Assembly (NCBI GenBank): GCA_037951165.1
Contig: JBBDHG010000500.1
Span: 241,180 to 305,179 of the forward strand
Direction: 5' to 3'
DNA length: 64,000 nt
Source: Lophius americanus
Taxonomy: Eukaryota > Chordata > Actinopteri > Lophiiformes > Lophiidae
This document shows, piece by piece, positions 24,418 through 34,664 of the stretch (positions are counted from its first letter, which is position 1; each line of letters opens with the position of its first letter). Below the pieces are notes generated by a model. It was not told the origin of the DNA. It saw only the letters and a program-made list of their open reading frames with translations, and ran no database searches. A program made the translations under genes and the position numbers.

Positions 24418-26544
24418 CGCAGATGGTAATGGAGCTCCATGGTTCCTATCACTCTTAGCTGAACTGAGGATCATGGGAAATGTGATGTTGGTTTGATATG
24501 GTTTAGAGGGGTGTAACGATCCTCTTAGGACAGACGTGTTGCAGGACAGAGGGGCACAAACATTAACTGGAAGGCCAGAAGCGAAGCTTAGAGGTTGTGA
24601 TGGTCAAATAGATTCAAGGACGGAGCTGTGCAACTTATCTTGCTACACCTCGAAGAACACCAGCAGAGAAGAATAAACAATCAAAGACAAGAGGTTGAAC
24701 TCTTTAGCAGGGCTGAAGTCTCCGTATGCCTGTGTAGACCCTTATTGTCTGTTTGTTTCTCCACATCTCTGATGTTCTGATCTGATGGATGAGTTCTCTC
24801 CATCCAGACAAAGCTAGAGATGGATCGTCAACATCTTGATGCAGCATCATGGATCCTCTAAAAAGGAATGAAACACGTCGCAAAGGCAATTGAAGAAAAT
24901 CCTTAAATGGACTCACCATCTTTGTCGGCTCTTCTGAATATCTGTGGACAGAAAGCATGAGGGTGTGATAAGAACGTTTTAAGAAATCTGATTTCAGCAG
25001 AACAAACAGGAAGAATAAGACAGCCACTAAAAACCAAGGATTTCAAACCCCTCTCATTCAAGACTAAATTCAAAACCCCTCTGGTTCAAGACTGATACCA
25101 AAGCTACTTTGATTCAAGACTGATTTCGAACCCAGGATCGGGTTGGGTGGAGGAGGTCAGTGGGGGTGGGGTGTCATCTGAAGACGAAGTACCATCTAAC
25201 CTTAAGCCAAGAACTGAACATCTAATGTGTTTGTAGAGGGGGTCTCCTCCAGTGCTAAGAATCACCTTAAAATCAGTTTTACATGTAAAACTCTTAAAAA
25301 GAGAAATGACAAAAGTAAAAGGTAAAACTATTTTTTGTTTATTTTTTATGGTTTAATATATGCGTGAAGTTTGGTGAAGATATGGTCCAGACAAGACGTC
25401 CGACCTTCAGACTAAATATCGAAGCTATGTTTGCATGGAAACGACAAAAATCAACGTTTCACAAAATTTCTAAATGTACATCGTGTTATAATATGAAAAT
25501 TAAATCTAAAATGTGTTACTGAAATTACTCAGGGTATTTGGCTTGTTGGAATAGAATTAGACACTTTCTTCTTCCAACTATCATTCATCAAACCAGCATC
25601 TACCATCCATACATAAATCCACTATCATAGTTATCATTATTGTTCCTCATCTGGCCATGAACGTAACAACATCTTTATTATCATTGTTCCTCATCTCACA
25701 TCTGTGGAACATTGTTCCACAGACACACCCATCCATACATACACACACGCGCACATACACACGGGTCATGTGAACCTGGACAACTGATATGATTCCGGTT
25801 CTACCCTGCTGGAGCCTCGGATGAGCTGAGGACACGTGACGTATGGTTCAGGAGGAGGAGAGGATCCGGACGACCATATGAAGTCTGAGGTCCTGACAGG
25901 GATCCATGGAATCAGACAAACTAAACCTGAAGACCTGGTTCTACAAGATAAGAGACGCTCAGTCTCCTGGGGTTCGCAGGTTTGATTCGGAACACACAAT
26001 CAATCTTCTCTCTATACCAGATCGTTGGACCTTCAAAGGGCGTCAGTGATCGCAGATCGCCCCAGACCGCGCTCATTGGCACCGGTCCGCACTCACTGGC
26101 ACCGGTCCGCGCTCACTGGCACTGGTACGCGCTCACTGGCACTGGTCCATGCGCATCGCTCACTCCATTCCGCGCACCTTCCCACCCAACCACCGCGTGC
26201 ATGATCGTCATACTTACATCCAGAATAACGGAGATGCCTCTCCGCGGTTCAGGGGCGAAGAACTGCTCCTGGGCCACGGCCACCTCCTCCCGACTGGAAG
26301 CGAACTCCCGGCTGGAGATGTTCTTGTTGTCGCTCATTTTGGTGACGATCCAGCGGACGAGCCCGTCGATTCCACCGGGCTGAGCGCCGCTGTTTACAGT
26401 CTGCGCTGCCGTCGTGGACTCGCTGTCCTGTCCGGCCGAAGGTCTGGGGGACTCGCAGTTGTCCTGTGCTCGAAGTTTGGCTTGTTCTTTGTTGAGCAGT
26501 TTGTGGACTCCGTCCCGACAGTACCGCGCTGCCTGCTCACACAT
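8935..26544 (-). CDS. necab2: NECAB2-like N-terminal EF-hand calcium-binding protein, 5' half of gene (exons 1-5)
   Basis: Five exons on the minus strand splice in frame to 195 residues: 26544-26218, 24941-24917, 11940-11832, 10004-9979 and 9032-8935. Every visible donor is GT and every acceptor AG. The start MCEQAARYCRDGVHKLL resembles the NECAB2 N-terminus. A canonical EF-hand loop, DKDDDGKLSLEE, is split between exons 2 and 3. A second, imperfect loop (DSDNTSNVDTKE, serine at the usual glycine) spans exons 3 and 4. MGDYEGVLASLETLN is the stretch typical of NECAB2 rather than NECAB1. NECABs are cytosolic neuronal calcium-binding proteins; NECAB2 is reported to bind adenosine A2A and mGlu5 receptors. 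The family has about 350-390 residues, ending in a coiled coil and a monooxygenase-like (ABM) domain; those exons are not found in positions 1-8934, so the gene should continue left. Intron 2 is about 13 kb. Paralogue assignment is by remembered motifs. Confidence 0.9.
9185..9600 (-). mobile_element. L2-like LINE 3' end in NECAB2 intron 4
   Basis: On the minus strand this is a near-identical copy of the 3' end of the element at 32727-33375. It shares the peptide stretch FREGLKTFLF-like/THLKKDLKLSFLAEPITL and the tail ending in (attatt)n. It lies between exons 5 and 4, in the same transcriptional sense as NECAB2. Confidence 0.88.
9620..9970. repeat. TG/CA-rich block with a longer-period tandem pattern
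   Basis: Repeats of tgtgtgtatttgtatgcgtt type are interrupted by a (CA) run at 9808-9832. It abuts the exon 4 donor side within 10 bp. Confidence 0.9.
9979..10004 (-). CDS. necab2: NECAB2-like exon 4, 26-nt microexon
   Basis: Acceptor tgatag and donor gtaaga bracket 26 nt. With carried bases it reads SNVDTKELC plus one base, completing the second EF-hand-like loop. It joins exactly to exon 5, giving ELCDYF. Confidence 0.88.
10715..11610 (-). mobile_element. L2-like LINE 3' UTR and tail, carrying a minisatellite
   Basis: The right end (11461-11610) is the reverse complement of 3400-3540 (catcatgggagatccc, ctagctcttagctatgctgc). The left end has the fish LINE terminus aatctttatttatatagcgc. 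Between them is a 19-bp minisatellite (11235-11465). The whole segment lies in NECAB2 intron 3. Confidence 0.8.
11235..11465. repeat. Minisatellite, ~19-bp unit, ~12 copies
   Basis: The unit is catttaacatgcattaaac, with a few variants (aataacatg, catgaaacc). It sits at the same point of the LINE tail where the 1.35-kb minisatellite at 3536 begins. Confidence 0.93.
11704..11816. repeat. CA microsatellite with atatgcacac units
   Basis: Imperfect (CA)n with regular ATATGCACACACAC units. It ends 15 bp from the exon 3 donor. Confidence 0.95.
11832..11940 (-). CDS. necab2: NECAB2-like exon 3 (EF-hand 1 and following helix)
   Basis: This 109-nt exon has acceptor ctgtag and donor AG|gtcagc. With the last G of exon 2 it reads DDGKLSLEEFQAFFSDG and ends ...LFHTIDSDNT plus two bases. 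It carries most of the first calcium loop and starts the second. It is flanked by CA repeats and an L2-type tail in intron 3. Confidence 0.92.
12360..12720 (-). mobile_element. Fish LINE/SINE-type 3' tail repeat
   Basis: It starts with atggactatacttatttagc and ends with a block around ctcaaggtcacttggacatg. A second copy of the first ~200 bp is at 40326-40530. Family and orientation are uncertain. Confidence 0.65.
13249..13601. repeat. Right arm of ~350-bp inverted repeat
   Basis: Inverted partner of 7859-8208; see that entry. The arms are about 5 kb apart and bracket NECAB2 exons 5, 4 and 3. Sequence beyond each arm does not match. Confidence 0.92.
13602..18700. other. necab2: NECAB2 intron 2, first part
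   Basis: No exon found. It holds a TG run (14113-14180), a CA run (17330-17385), short telomere-like repeats near 16076 and a Tc1-like terminus fragment near 15211. Small open frames here lack splice context or a recognisable family. Confidence 0.55.
18709..18930 (+). mobile_element. Tc1-like transposase remnant with 3' terminus
   Basis: Allowing frameshifts, the plus strand reads DLNLIKHLWGFLDQ, typical of the last acidic region of Tc1/mariner-type DDE transposases. It ends in ttataatgttatggctgatc. Stops and deletions make it inactive. Confidence 0.75.
19108..19260. repeat. CA microsatellite
   Basis: A nearly pure (CA)n run at 19112-19174 is followed by CA/CG-mixed ACGCACGCAC units. Confidence 0.97.
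19261..22095. other. necab2: NECAB2 intron 2, middle part
   Basis: No exon recognised. Moderately AT-rich sequence with a few open frames of 60-127 codons, none with recognisable domains or splice sites. Confidence 0.5.
22100..22355. repeat. Minisatellite, ~41-bp unit in an 82-bp alternating pattern
   Basis: Units of ggtaaccatggtaacaaggt plus catatcccacacactggca alternate with ggtaaccgtggtaaccagtt plus atatcctacacactgaca. About six copies give a two-step higher-order order. Confidence 0.9.
22370..22660 (+). mobile_element. Tc1-like transposase remnant (second copy)
   Basis: The plus strand reads PPDLSPVQLLWDILDQQV, then a stop, then further homologous residues. It ends at a degenerate terminus, gtataatgttatggttgatg. 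It is the same lineage as 18709-18930. Confidence 0.78.
22738..23125. repeat. CA/TA microsatellite block
   Basis: Imperfect CA units with ACGTATACAC motifs run into (TA)n at 23058-23115. Long Cys/Val/Tyr-rich minus frames here are shadows. Confidence 0.96.
23328..23390. repeat. Poly-C followed by (CT)n
   Basis: A run of about thirteen Cs is followed by (CT)n to 23388. Confidence 0.97.
23391..24916. other. necab2: NECAB2 intron 2, distal part
   Basis: Contains a degenerate run of cacactcctgtctccac-type repeats (about 23580-23820) and short GA repeats at 24393-24417. No exon until the microexon at 24917. Confidence 0.5.
24917..24941 (-). CDS. necab2: NECAB2-like exon 2, 25-nt microexon
   Basis: This is too short for an ORF scan. 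Acceptor ccacag precedes it and donor gtgagt follows it on the minus strand. It reads IFRRADKD plus one base, completing the helix after VILD from exon 1 and supplying the first residues of the EF-hand loop. Frame is kept into exon 3. Confidence 0.88.
24942..26217. other. necab2: NECAB2 intron 1
   Basis: Lies between the gtaagt donor of exon 1 and the ccacag acceptor of exon 2. Apart from the GC-rich tandem repeat at its start, I see nothing distinct. Confidence 0.8.
26060..26150. repeat. GC-rich ~20-bp tandem repeat just inside NECAB2 intron 1
   Basis: About four to five copies of a unit like ggcaccggtccgcgctcact lie 60-150 bp downstream of the exon 1 donor in the direction of transcription. 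The repeat is rich in CpG, unlike the AT-rich intron beyond. It may be part of the promoter-proximal CpG island. Confidence 0.8.
26218..26544 (-). CDS. necab2: NECAB2-like exon 1 (start codon and N-terminal leader)
   Basis: This holds 109 codons ending ...ISVILD, followed by donor gtaagt (reverse complement of 26212-26217). It exits in phase 0. The ATG at 26544 was chosen because MCEQAARYC matches the family start. The leader is low-complexity and Ser/Gln/Glu-rich before RRGISVILD, which leads into the first EF-hand helix. It is GC-rich compared with the surrounding intron, as expected near a promoter. Confidence 0.9.
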
Positions 26545-26640
26545 CCTTTTGCTGCGGAGCGCTCATGCTGCGCTCTATGGGGGGAGAGAGCCCCCCCCCC
26601 CCCCTCCTGTTACATCACAGACAACCCCCCCTTAAAACAC
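26545..26640 (-). promoter_or_regulatory. necab2: Probable NECAB2 5' UTR / promoter-proximal region
   Basis: The bases immediately upstream of the ATG on the minus strand include a CpG-containing stretch and a run of fourteen Cs (as given, 26591-26604). I see no clear TATA box. The call rests on position only. Confidence 0.35.
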
Positions 26641-28300
26641 ACCCACCCATCCCGCAGACCAGAGATGCCCCCAGTGGTTCCTCTAAAAACACGGCTGCTT
26701 GGACAGGAAGTTTGTCTTACGTCAGATTTGCATCTCCACGGGTTCGACTTGAGACATTTTATTCTTGAGAAAAAAAATAAAACTATATGCTCTTATCTTC
26801 ATATTGTGACGGCCAATTTCATAACGCCTTCCATGTAAGTCCCTCTCGCGCTGAGCAGGCGCGAGCAGAAAGGCTGGAGATGAAGACCCGATGGACAAGT
26901 GATCTTGAGATGAGATTGTGCCACCGTTGACACCACTTTGAAGCTCATCGGGAATAAAATGACTGTGGACTTTAGGTTTTAATTAAGTCTCAGTCCTGGA
27001 ACAATTTGGGTCAATCCATGCCTCCATTCAGCTATAGGACAGTTTGGACCTTCTGAGATAGAGTGAGACCACTTTCTCTGGGTCTCTGGAGATTTTTCAC
27101 AAGTTTCGTTTATTTTTCTGCATGCTCTCAGCTGGACGCGTCTGCCATCCGTCTCACTCTCTTCAAACCCGGTTGAAGATCAGAGGTGCCAACTTTTGAC
27201 CAAGTCCTCCAGCTTTCTGCTGAGAAGCTCCTGAGTCAGCTCCACAGCAGGTCGCTGAAAGCTCAGGCATTGAAGATGACCAGAGGACAGGAGAATAGAA
27301 ATGATGCTGTGCAAACAGCAGCCAAGACATGACTGCCTCCATGTGGAGACAGAGCTTCTCTGCAGGTAATGGGACCTCCGACCCCTCAGGTGGTCTGCAG
27401 TATGGTTCTATGGATGATCCTCCATGGGCTCAGGGACCCTCTGGAGAACCGCTGTGATCGTCACTGGTCCTTCAGATACCGCTCCAGACGCTTCCATGTG
27501 ACCCACACGCCATCATCAACAACAACCAGAACCACCACTGACTCCTCTTGACCTGCTTCGTCTGAGACGGACTGACACAGAGGAGAAGACGTGTCCTTTG
27601 CTCAGAAGAGTTTCAGTGATAGGAAATGTGCTGTCCTCTGGGCCGAAGAGAAGAAGTCCAGCTCCTCTGTAACAGATCAAAGGTCAAAGCCAGAATCTGT
27701 GATGGGTATTTTTAACTGCAGGAATCAGAATTCCACTTTAAAATTTCACCAATTAGTCTGCTCGCCTTCAACGCTTCCTGGCCGTTAGAAGAAAAAATGA
27801 TGCAAGACTGTTGAAAAGATCATGTGGATCTTTGGTACAAGACCCCGGTTCAGACCTTAAGGAACAGGAGACGTCTCTGCCGAGGTCTCTCCAACGTCAG
27901 GTACCAGGAAGCAGCCCTTCCTGCTGACTGTGATTCTGGGAACCGTGAGCTCATGCCGGAAAAGCCGGCGGTGCTGATGAGGCTCCAGTAGGAGAGGAGA
28001 ACCTGCAGCACCATGTTCTCCATGGAGATGTGGATCCAACTCCCTCCAGGCCCCTGTGTCTCTTTGGGTGGCTGCGGTACTGCTGAGAGTGGCTAGGAAG
28101 AGCAGAGGTGTCAAAAAAAGCCTCATAGGAACAAACAGCGGATCGCCTTCACATTCCTTCCCAAGAACTTTCTTACATGAAGCCTTCTTAAACTTCCAGA
28201 ACAGTTCTGACCTGCGTTCTTATGTCAGTGAATCCAAACGTGCTCTGAGGAGGAGGCTCCTGCCTGTGGCCTTAATTAGCATATTATTATTGTACTACTA
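26641..28300. other. Upstream intergenic region of NECAB2
   Basis: No gene recognised. A minus-strand frame at 28126-27857 starts with a hydrophobic, signal-peptide-like run (MRLFLTPLLFLATLSS) but has no recognised domain after it. Confidence 0.45.
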
Positions 28301-28349
28301 TTAGCATATCATGCCCCGCCCATGGAAAGGCATCAAACTGCAGGTCCTT

Positions 28350-28505
28350 GTGGAACACACAGACACAGACTCACGCACGCACATGCATACACAGACAGAG
28401 GCACACACACAGACACACACACACACACACAGACAGACACACACACGCGTACACACAGAAACATGCACGCACACACAGACACGTACACAGACACACACAC
28501 GCAAG
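28350..28505. repeat. CA microsatellite block
   Basis: Imperfect ACACAGACAC units in an otherwise unique region. Confidence 0.95.
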
Positions 28506-28594
28506 CATTTATTTTTCAGTGTTTCTGATTAATTTGAAGCTTTAAAAGTCTTTCATTCGAACCCATCAATTTCGTATTATGTGCATTGATGGAA

Positions 28595-28845
28595 AATTGT
28601 ATGTATGTATATGTATGTATATATGTGTATGTATGTATGTATGTATATTTATGTATGTTTATATGTATGTATGTATGTATATGTATATATGTATATGTAT
28701 ATATATATGTATATACATATATATAAGTATATATACGTATATACATATATACGTATATATACGTATACGTATATATGTATATGTATGTATACGTATATGT
28801 ATGTATATATATGTATATATATGTGTATATATGTATGTAATGTAT
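28595..28845. repeat. (TATG/TATA)n block
   Basis: About 250 bp of atgtatgtatatgtat-type sequence with many ATAC/GTAT palindromes. Both strands stay open as Tyr/Ile/Val-rich shadows. Confidence 0.95.
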
Positions 28846-29259
28846 AAGGTCTTGGCTCTTGGATCTGACCCAAGATACTTCCAACTATGATTACCAAGAA
28901 CAGCTGCAGCTCAGACATGAAGATCTAGCATGACAGATGTGATCTAGTTCAGGAGACCTGAAACATCACTGGGTTTCTGTTTCACTTGGTCTGTTGCAAT
29001 AAAAGAAGTTAAAGAATGAGGGAATGATGGCACTTGTGAAACATTAACCAAACACGGTAGTTTGGGCCGTCGTCCAATGAATGTGCCAGGAAACACTTCT
29101 GGAGAGGCCACACTGGGATCGAGGAGAACCAGTTCACCAGGAGAGAGGAGCGCAGAGTTAATCCTGTGAGGAGCAGGAGGTAACCAGGCAACGAGGCACA
29201 GCAGACAAAGTAACACACAGGGACACACACAGACACACATGTGACACATCGATATAGAC

Positions 29260-30045
29260 CAGTGGTACTCAAATGTTTTACACTGCGTACCACCTCAGAA
29301 TATGTCCGGATCTCCAAGTAGCACCATTATGACCTGTGTAAAAATACATGAGTAGAAGTAGGAAACCGTATTCATCTAGATGTCGTTCAAATAGGAGAAA
29401 ATATATTCTCAATGATTATAATATAAGGCCCGCCCCTCACACACACACGCACACACACACACACACATACAGTACACACACTTAACAACAACAACTGTAA
29501 TCACACGTTTCAGATGTGATGAAACCTAAGTCGTATCTTCTAACTGTTTTTAGCCGTTTTCTGCCGGTTGATTCAGGGATGCTGCTGTGTTCACTGTCTT
29601 CTACTGCAGTTTCTACTACGCTGCTAACAATATTCTCCTCCTGATTCACACTTCTCCTCCTAAAAGTTCCCGTTTGAAGCCTTGGTTGTATTGTTATTAA
29701 ACTACTCCTAATTTTAGCTTCCTCCGGTTACTGTCTTCTTGTCCTCACAGTTTAGTTTTTTAACAGCTTGACTCTCGCCAACACCGCGCCACAACCTGAC
29801 TACGTAGCAGCTGATGGACGTCTTAACAAAAAACTACAGGAAAGGCTAAACTTATTTTAAAACTCATTTCATTTATCTCAGGGTTACAGTATTTTCATTT
29901 CTTTCATCATAGTATTTTGATAATATTATACAATTTTAAATTAATTTAATTTAGTAAAAGTAGGCAATTCCAGAGATTCCTCCCCGTACTGGTCCTGGAA
30001 GGAGAAACAGCACCAGACAGTAGACAAAGGTTTGGGAACCTACAG
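29260..30045. mobile_element. Non-autonomous hAT-like element (MITE)
   Basis: The left end cagtggtactcaaatgtttt and right end aaggtttgggaacctacag form imperfect terminal inverted repeats of the hAT type (CAGTGGTTCTCAAAC-like). About 785 bp lie between with no transposase. I could not identify an 8-bp target duplication with confidence. Confidence 0.6.
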
Positions 30046-30259
30046 GAGGTTGAGAACATTTTTTGTGGGAGGGTTTAAAAGTTGCAGAAGTTTCTATCCT
30101 GGTTCAGAACTGAAGGTGTAGGGATCCTATATTCTACACACCAAAATACCTACCGTCAATTTGGGACAAGATCTGAAGAGCTAGTCTGGGTTCCTGCACA
30201 CATAGTGGAGATGACAAACCCACAGAAATCAGTCATCAGGTCTGAGGTCAAAGTCATTT

Positions 30260-30288
30260 CAGGGAGCTCGTCAGTCACGAGCTCCCTG
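30260..30288. repeat. Perfect 12-bp hairpin
   Basis: CAGGGAGCTCGT, a 5-nt loop, then ACGAGCTCCCTG. It is GC-rich with no T-run after it, so it is not a terminator. Confidence 0.95.
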
Positions 30289-30299
30289 GAATGAATGAA

Positions 30300-31220
30300 T
30301 CCTGTCGGTTGGATATCATCTCCTCTGACCTTTAGATCACTGAATTAATGTTTATGGCTGGTTAACAATCTGAGTCACTCTCATGATCCTCTCTAGTTTA
30401 GGAGAACACTCGCCAGCCACTCCAGTGCCTGCTGGTCCACTTGTTTGGAAGTTCCTGCTAAATAGCTCAAATTGGGGTAAGTTCTGATAGTGTCAGAAAA
30501 ACATGTCTGGTCAATCCTCCTGATCTACCAGCATCTAATCATTTTATTTGAACAGTTGTCGTCAGTGAGCTTGATGTTCTTTTGAGGTTCATGTTCTTCT
30601 AAATACACTGGTATACTCAGGTGTCTGAGTTTCTTCTTAATGGAGTGGTCTACTCAGGTGTCTCAGGTTCTTCTTTAGGCAGTGGTCTATAGTGGGACCT
30701 CCTCTTGGAGGCAGATTGGATCTTTTTTGATTTGCTCCCTAACAAATGTTCGTCTCTGTCATCAAGAGAGCTTAATCTGAGTTGTACCACCTTGAAGCAA
30801 CAAAAGTGTTTCTGGAAGCCGATGAAATCATTGTCTGTGATGTGAAGACCACGCTGACTAATTCCTGCTCCCTGACCCACAGCAGCACGTCCCACCGGCT
30901 AAACCGTTTGGATCAATGTTTTATTCCTGCTGGATTCATTTTTAGTCGCAGTGTTGTGAATTACAAGGAGACGATGTCAGGAAGAAGATTTTTTTTCCTG
31001 CTCCTTGGGGTGAAAGTCAGTCTTCTGATCAGCTGCTTCAGTTTCTGCCCGACTCTGTGAGTCTGTGAGGCCCAGGGAGCACTAGAACAACAAACTCTAG
31101 TCCAGCAGCAGGTCCAGAGAAACTGCATCCGGACTTTCTGAAGCTATGACCCTGAAGTCTGGAAAACTGCTCTGGTTCTCCCCCTGCTAAGAGGAGGTGG
31201 CCCTCAATGACCACAGATCT
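30300..31220. other. Intergenic sequence
   Basis: A minus-strand frame at 30895-30650 is open, but I do not recognise its product. No splice context seen. Confidence 0.45.
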
Positions 31221-31359
31221 GAACACAGACGGTCACATGACCACAGATCTGAACACAGACGGTAACATGACCACAGATCTGAACATCAGAGTGACATAAC
31301 AGGCACTTCACTTTAACATTGACATAAAAGTGTCTTCACAGTGACATCACAATAATAAT

Positions 31360-31600
31360 TATTCCTTTTTTTAATCACATGTTACACAGTACATACATGC
31401 AGTACGTCGTGAAATTTATCTTTGCATTCAACCCATCCCTTAGGGAGCCGTGGGCGGAGTCTGTGAATCGCCAGGGAATCTGAGGTTTCAAGGTCTTGCT
31501 CAAGGACCCACAGCCTGTTGCGTCAGGGGCTGGGCTATAACCCTGGTCTCCCAGTTGAGGGATGACTGCTCCACCCACTGAGATAAAGCCGCCTTCACAT
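31360..31600 (-). mobile_element. Fish SINE/LINE-tail-like remnant
   Basis: Contains a block like ctcaaggacccacagcctg, then ctgggctataaccctggtct, which resembles the common fish 'cttgctcaagggca ... gggatcgaacc' repeat. Degenerate and of uncertain family. Confidence 0.5.
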
Positions 31601-32455
31601 AAAAGTGACATAACAGGCATATAAAATTGACATCACAGAGTCACCACAGGGACATCAAAGAGACATCACAATGACAAAAGAGGAAAATCAAAGTGACATC
31701 AAAGTGTCATCAGGGACATCATAGATATGTCACACTGACATTACAGTGACATAAAAGGGACATCACGAGCGTCAGAGTGATATCAAACTGTCTTCAGGGT
31801 GATATCATTGGGAAATCAAAGTGATATCACACTGACATCACAGGGTAATCATGTTGACATCAAAGAAACATCACAGTGATGCAAAACTGACACCACAGTG
31901 AAATAAAAGTGACATCACAGCTACATCAAACTGACATGACAGGGACTTCCCAGTGACATTACATGGATATCGAAGTAACATCAAAGAGCCATTATAGTGG
32001 CATAACGTGACATCACAGGAATATCACAGTGAGGGTTAGGTTAGGGTTAGGATTTCCTTGTTAACCCTATAAGGAAATCATACTGACATCACACTGACGT
32101 AACAGGGACATCATGGTGACATAACAGGGACATAAAAGTGATATCACATAGACATAACAATGACATCACAGGATCAAAACAGTGATAACACACTGACATC
32201 ACAGTGAACAAAAAAAGACATCACAGTGACATAAGACGGAAATCACAGTGATATAAAAAGGAAATCACAGAGACATCCCAGTTATATCACACTGACCTCA
32301 GAGTGACATAATGAGGATATGCGAGAGATATCACAATGAAATAAAAGGGACATCACAGTGAAATAACAGTGACATCATAAAGACATCACAGTAACATAAC
32401 ATTGACAACAGAGTGACATAACACTGAAATCACAGTGACATCACAGAGAGGGGAC
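31600..32455. repeat. Degenerate short tandem repeat, gacatcacagt type
   Basis: About 850 bp of 13-15-bp units (tgacatcacag, tgacataacag, tgatatcacac) with much divergence. One interruption near 32030 has the telomere-like gggttaggttagggttagg. Confidence 0.88.
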
Positions 32456-32568
32456 CACCACGATATTATACAGGTGGTTTTAATGTTATGGCTGATCAGT
32501 GTAATGAATGTGGCACACGTGTCACTGGATGGACATGCCAACAAAATATTTCTCTGTTCTTTCCCAAG

Positions 32569-32621
32569 GACCCAAAATAAGACGTCTCATCTAAATGTCA
32601 TTGGAGTGGGACGTGGATCTG
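32569..32621 (+). pseudogene. hnmt: HNMT-like exon with SAM motif I
   Basis: A 53-nt segment between ttcccaag and gtgaga. It reads TQNKTSHLNVIGVGRGSG with one carried base that completes Gly with the next exon. Confidence 0.75.
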
Positions 32622-32726
32622 GTGAGAACATGTGCTATATACATGCTAACTACACACTAATTATATTCCATCTACACGCTAGCCGCACACTAAAAAAATA
32701 TTTCGAAACTCCGTTCTTCACTAACC

Positions 32727-33380
32727 TTGAGTGATGCTGAAAAGCTGGTCCACGCGTTCGTCTCCTCCCGACTGGATTACTGTAACTCACTTCTCATCGG
32801 GATCCCTGATAAAAGTCTTCAAAGACTGCAGTATGTTCAAAACAGTGCTGCAAGGATCCTGATGAGAGTTCGTAAACACGAACACATCACCCCTGTTCTT
32901 CATTCCCTTCATTGGCTTCCCATCTCCACCAGGATTGATCATAAGATCTCTCTCCTCACTCACCAGTGCATCCATCGTAACGCACCCCCCAACCTGAAAG
33001 AACTACTCACCCCACTGACCTCAAAACGATCCCTCCGTTCTACCCAGTCATACCGCCTCCTCCTTCCCCGGACTAAGCTCAGCACCATGGGTGATCGGGC
33101 CTTCTGTTCTGCTGCCCCTCGTCTGTGGAATGCCCTCCCTGACCATCTCAGGGCTCCACAGACGACTGACACATTTAGAGAAGGACTTAAAACTTTCCTT
33201 TTTAGCAGAACCTATAACTGTAATTAACATTAATGCTTTTGGTCATGTTTTTATATAGTTATTATTTTATTTTTTATTGATGCTTTTATCTGCTTTTGCT
33301 TTGTAGCACTTTGAGATTTGATCCAAATGTAAAGTGCATTATAAATTAAATGTATTATTATTATTATTATTATTATAAAA
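32727..33380 (+). mobile_element. L2-like LINE, RT C-terminus and 3' end (166 codons open)
   Basis: It reads LVHAFVSSRLDYCNSLLIGI, then QNSAARILMRVRKHEHITPV and LHWLPISTRIDHKISLL, ending at a stop at 33225-33227. This is classic L2-clade RT C-terminus. The tail finishes ctttgtagcactttgagatt and (att)n. It is 5'-truncated, young-looking and matches 9185-9600 inverted. It is inserted in an HNMT-like intron. Confidence 0.92.
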
Positions 33381-33399
33381 ACAAAATAAATACATGTAT

Positions 33400-33830
33400 A
33401 TTGCATGCCAGCTAAACACTTTCTGCAGGATGAATACATACATATTACATGCTAACTACACACTAGCTACACGCTAAATGCATACTAAATACAAGCTAAT
33501 TACATGCTGATTACACTCTAACTATAATCTAAATACGATATAGCTGCCCCAAACAACACAATAAATTAAGCCTTAATGAATGTTAACTACACACTCGCTG
33601 CACAATAATTACATAATTACATGCTATCTACACAGTACACTATGAGCAAGCTAGTTACAAACTACAATCTACATGCTAATTATAGACTGTTTAGATCCTA
33701 TCTATATGAATTGCCACATTATTTATACCCTTACTACACACTAAAAATACAAAAACTTCCTGCTTACAACACATTAACTCAATGCTAAAAACATACTTAC
33801 TACACGCTATCTACCCACTAACTAGACTAA
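33400..33830. repeat. Degenerate ctacacgctaa-type short repeats
   Basis: Loose repetition of actacacactaactacatgct-like words; no gene seen. Confidence 0.7.
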
Positions 33831-33834
33831 CTAC

Positions 33835-34445
33835 ACCCTGACTAGAGACTATATAAACACTATCTACCCACTGACTACAGACCATATAAACACTATCTAC
33901 CCACTGACTACAGACCAGATAAACACTATCTACCCACTGACTACAGATCATATAAACACTATCTACCCACTGACTACAGACCGTATAAACACTATCTACC
34001 CACTGACTACAGATCATATAAACACTATCTACCCACTGACTACAGACCAGATAAACACTATCTACCCACTGACTACAGACCGTATAAACACTATCTACCC
34101 ACTGACTACAGATCATATAAACACTATCTACCCACTGACTACAGACCAGATAAACACTATCTACCCACTGACTACAGACCGTATAAACACTATCTACCCA
34201 CTGACTACAGATCATATAAACACTATCTACCCACTGACTACAGACCAGATAAACACTATCTACCCACTGACTACAGACCGTATAAACACTATCTACCCAC
34301 TGACTACAGAGCATATAAACACTATCTACCCGCTGACTACAGACTATATAAACACTATCTACACGCTGACAGACTAGATAAACACTATTTACCCGCTGAC
34401 TAGCGACTATATAAACACTATCTACCCGCTGACTACAGACTATCT
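33835..34445. repeat. 33-bp minisatellite with a 99-bp higher-order repeat, ~18 units
   Basis: The unit is ataaacactatctacccact plus gactacagaccgt, with variants gaccagat, gatcatat and gaccgtat. These three variants follow one another in fixed order four times, giving a 99-bp higher-order unit. 33 is divisible by 3, so a 167-codon minus frame stays open (CSQWVDSVY repeats) without being evidence of coding. Confidence 0.96.
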
Positions 34446-34664
34446 ACAGACTATCAGACTGTCGGTAAGTGCAGTAAACAGTGGGTATGTGCGAATCAGG
34501 TGCTGGTGGTGGCTCCTCGCTTGTCAACCTCTGTCGGCGCTGCATGAATGGTTGTGTGAACATGTGAAGGCTGTGGTTCAGAGCTGTGAGCACTGGAGCG
34601 GACTACTGAGGGTCTGGATCAGAACAGTCCATATATCATTTCTAAAGCTGTCTTGTTCCTGTAG

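Noticed and set aside
26149..26838. 229-codon plus-strand frame opposite NECAB2 exon 1
   Set aside because: It is the antisense shadow of a GC-rich coding exon; no independent family match.
27981..28010. CTGATGAG word suggesting a hammerhead ribozyme (Penelope-like elements can carry them)
   Set aside because: No CGAAA partner or closing stems at suitable distance; not associated with an element.
27857..28126. 89-codon minus frame with a signal-peptide-like start
   Set aside because: Only the first 16-20 residues look like a secretory leader; the rest is compositionally ordinary and has no partner exon.
32727..33227. 166-codon open frame as a host gene
   Set aside because: It is clearly the C-terminus of an L2-type reverse transcriptase followed by a LINE tail.
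33811..34314. 167-codon frame with CSQWVDSVY repeats
   Set aside because: The 33-bp unit is divisible by three, so an open frame is automatic; no start context, splice sites or family.
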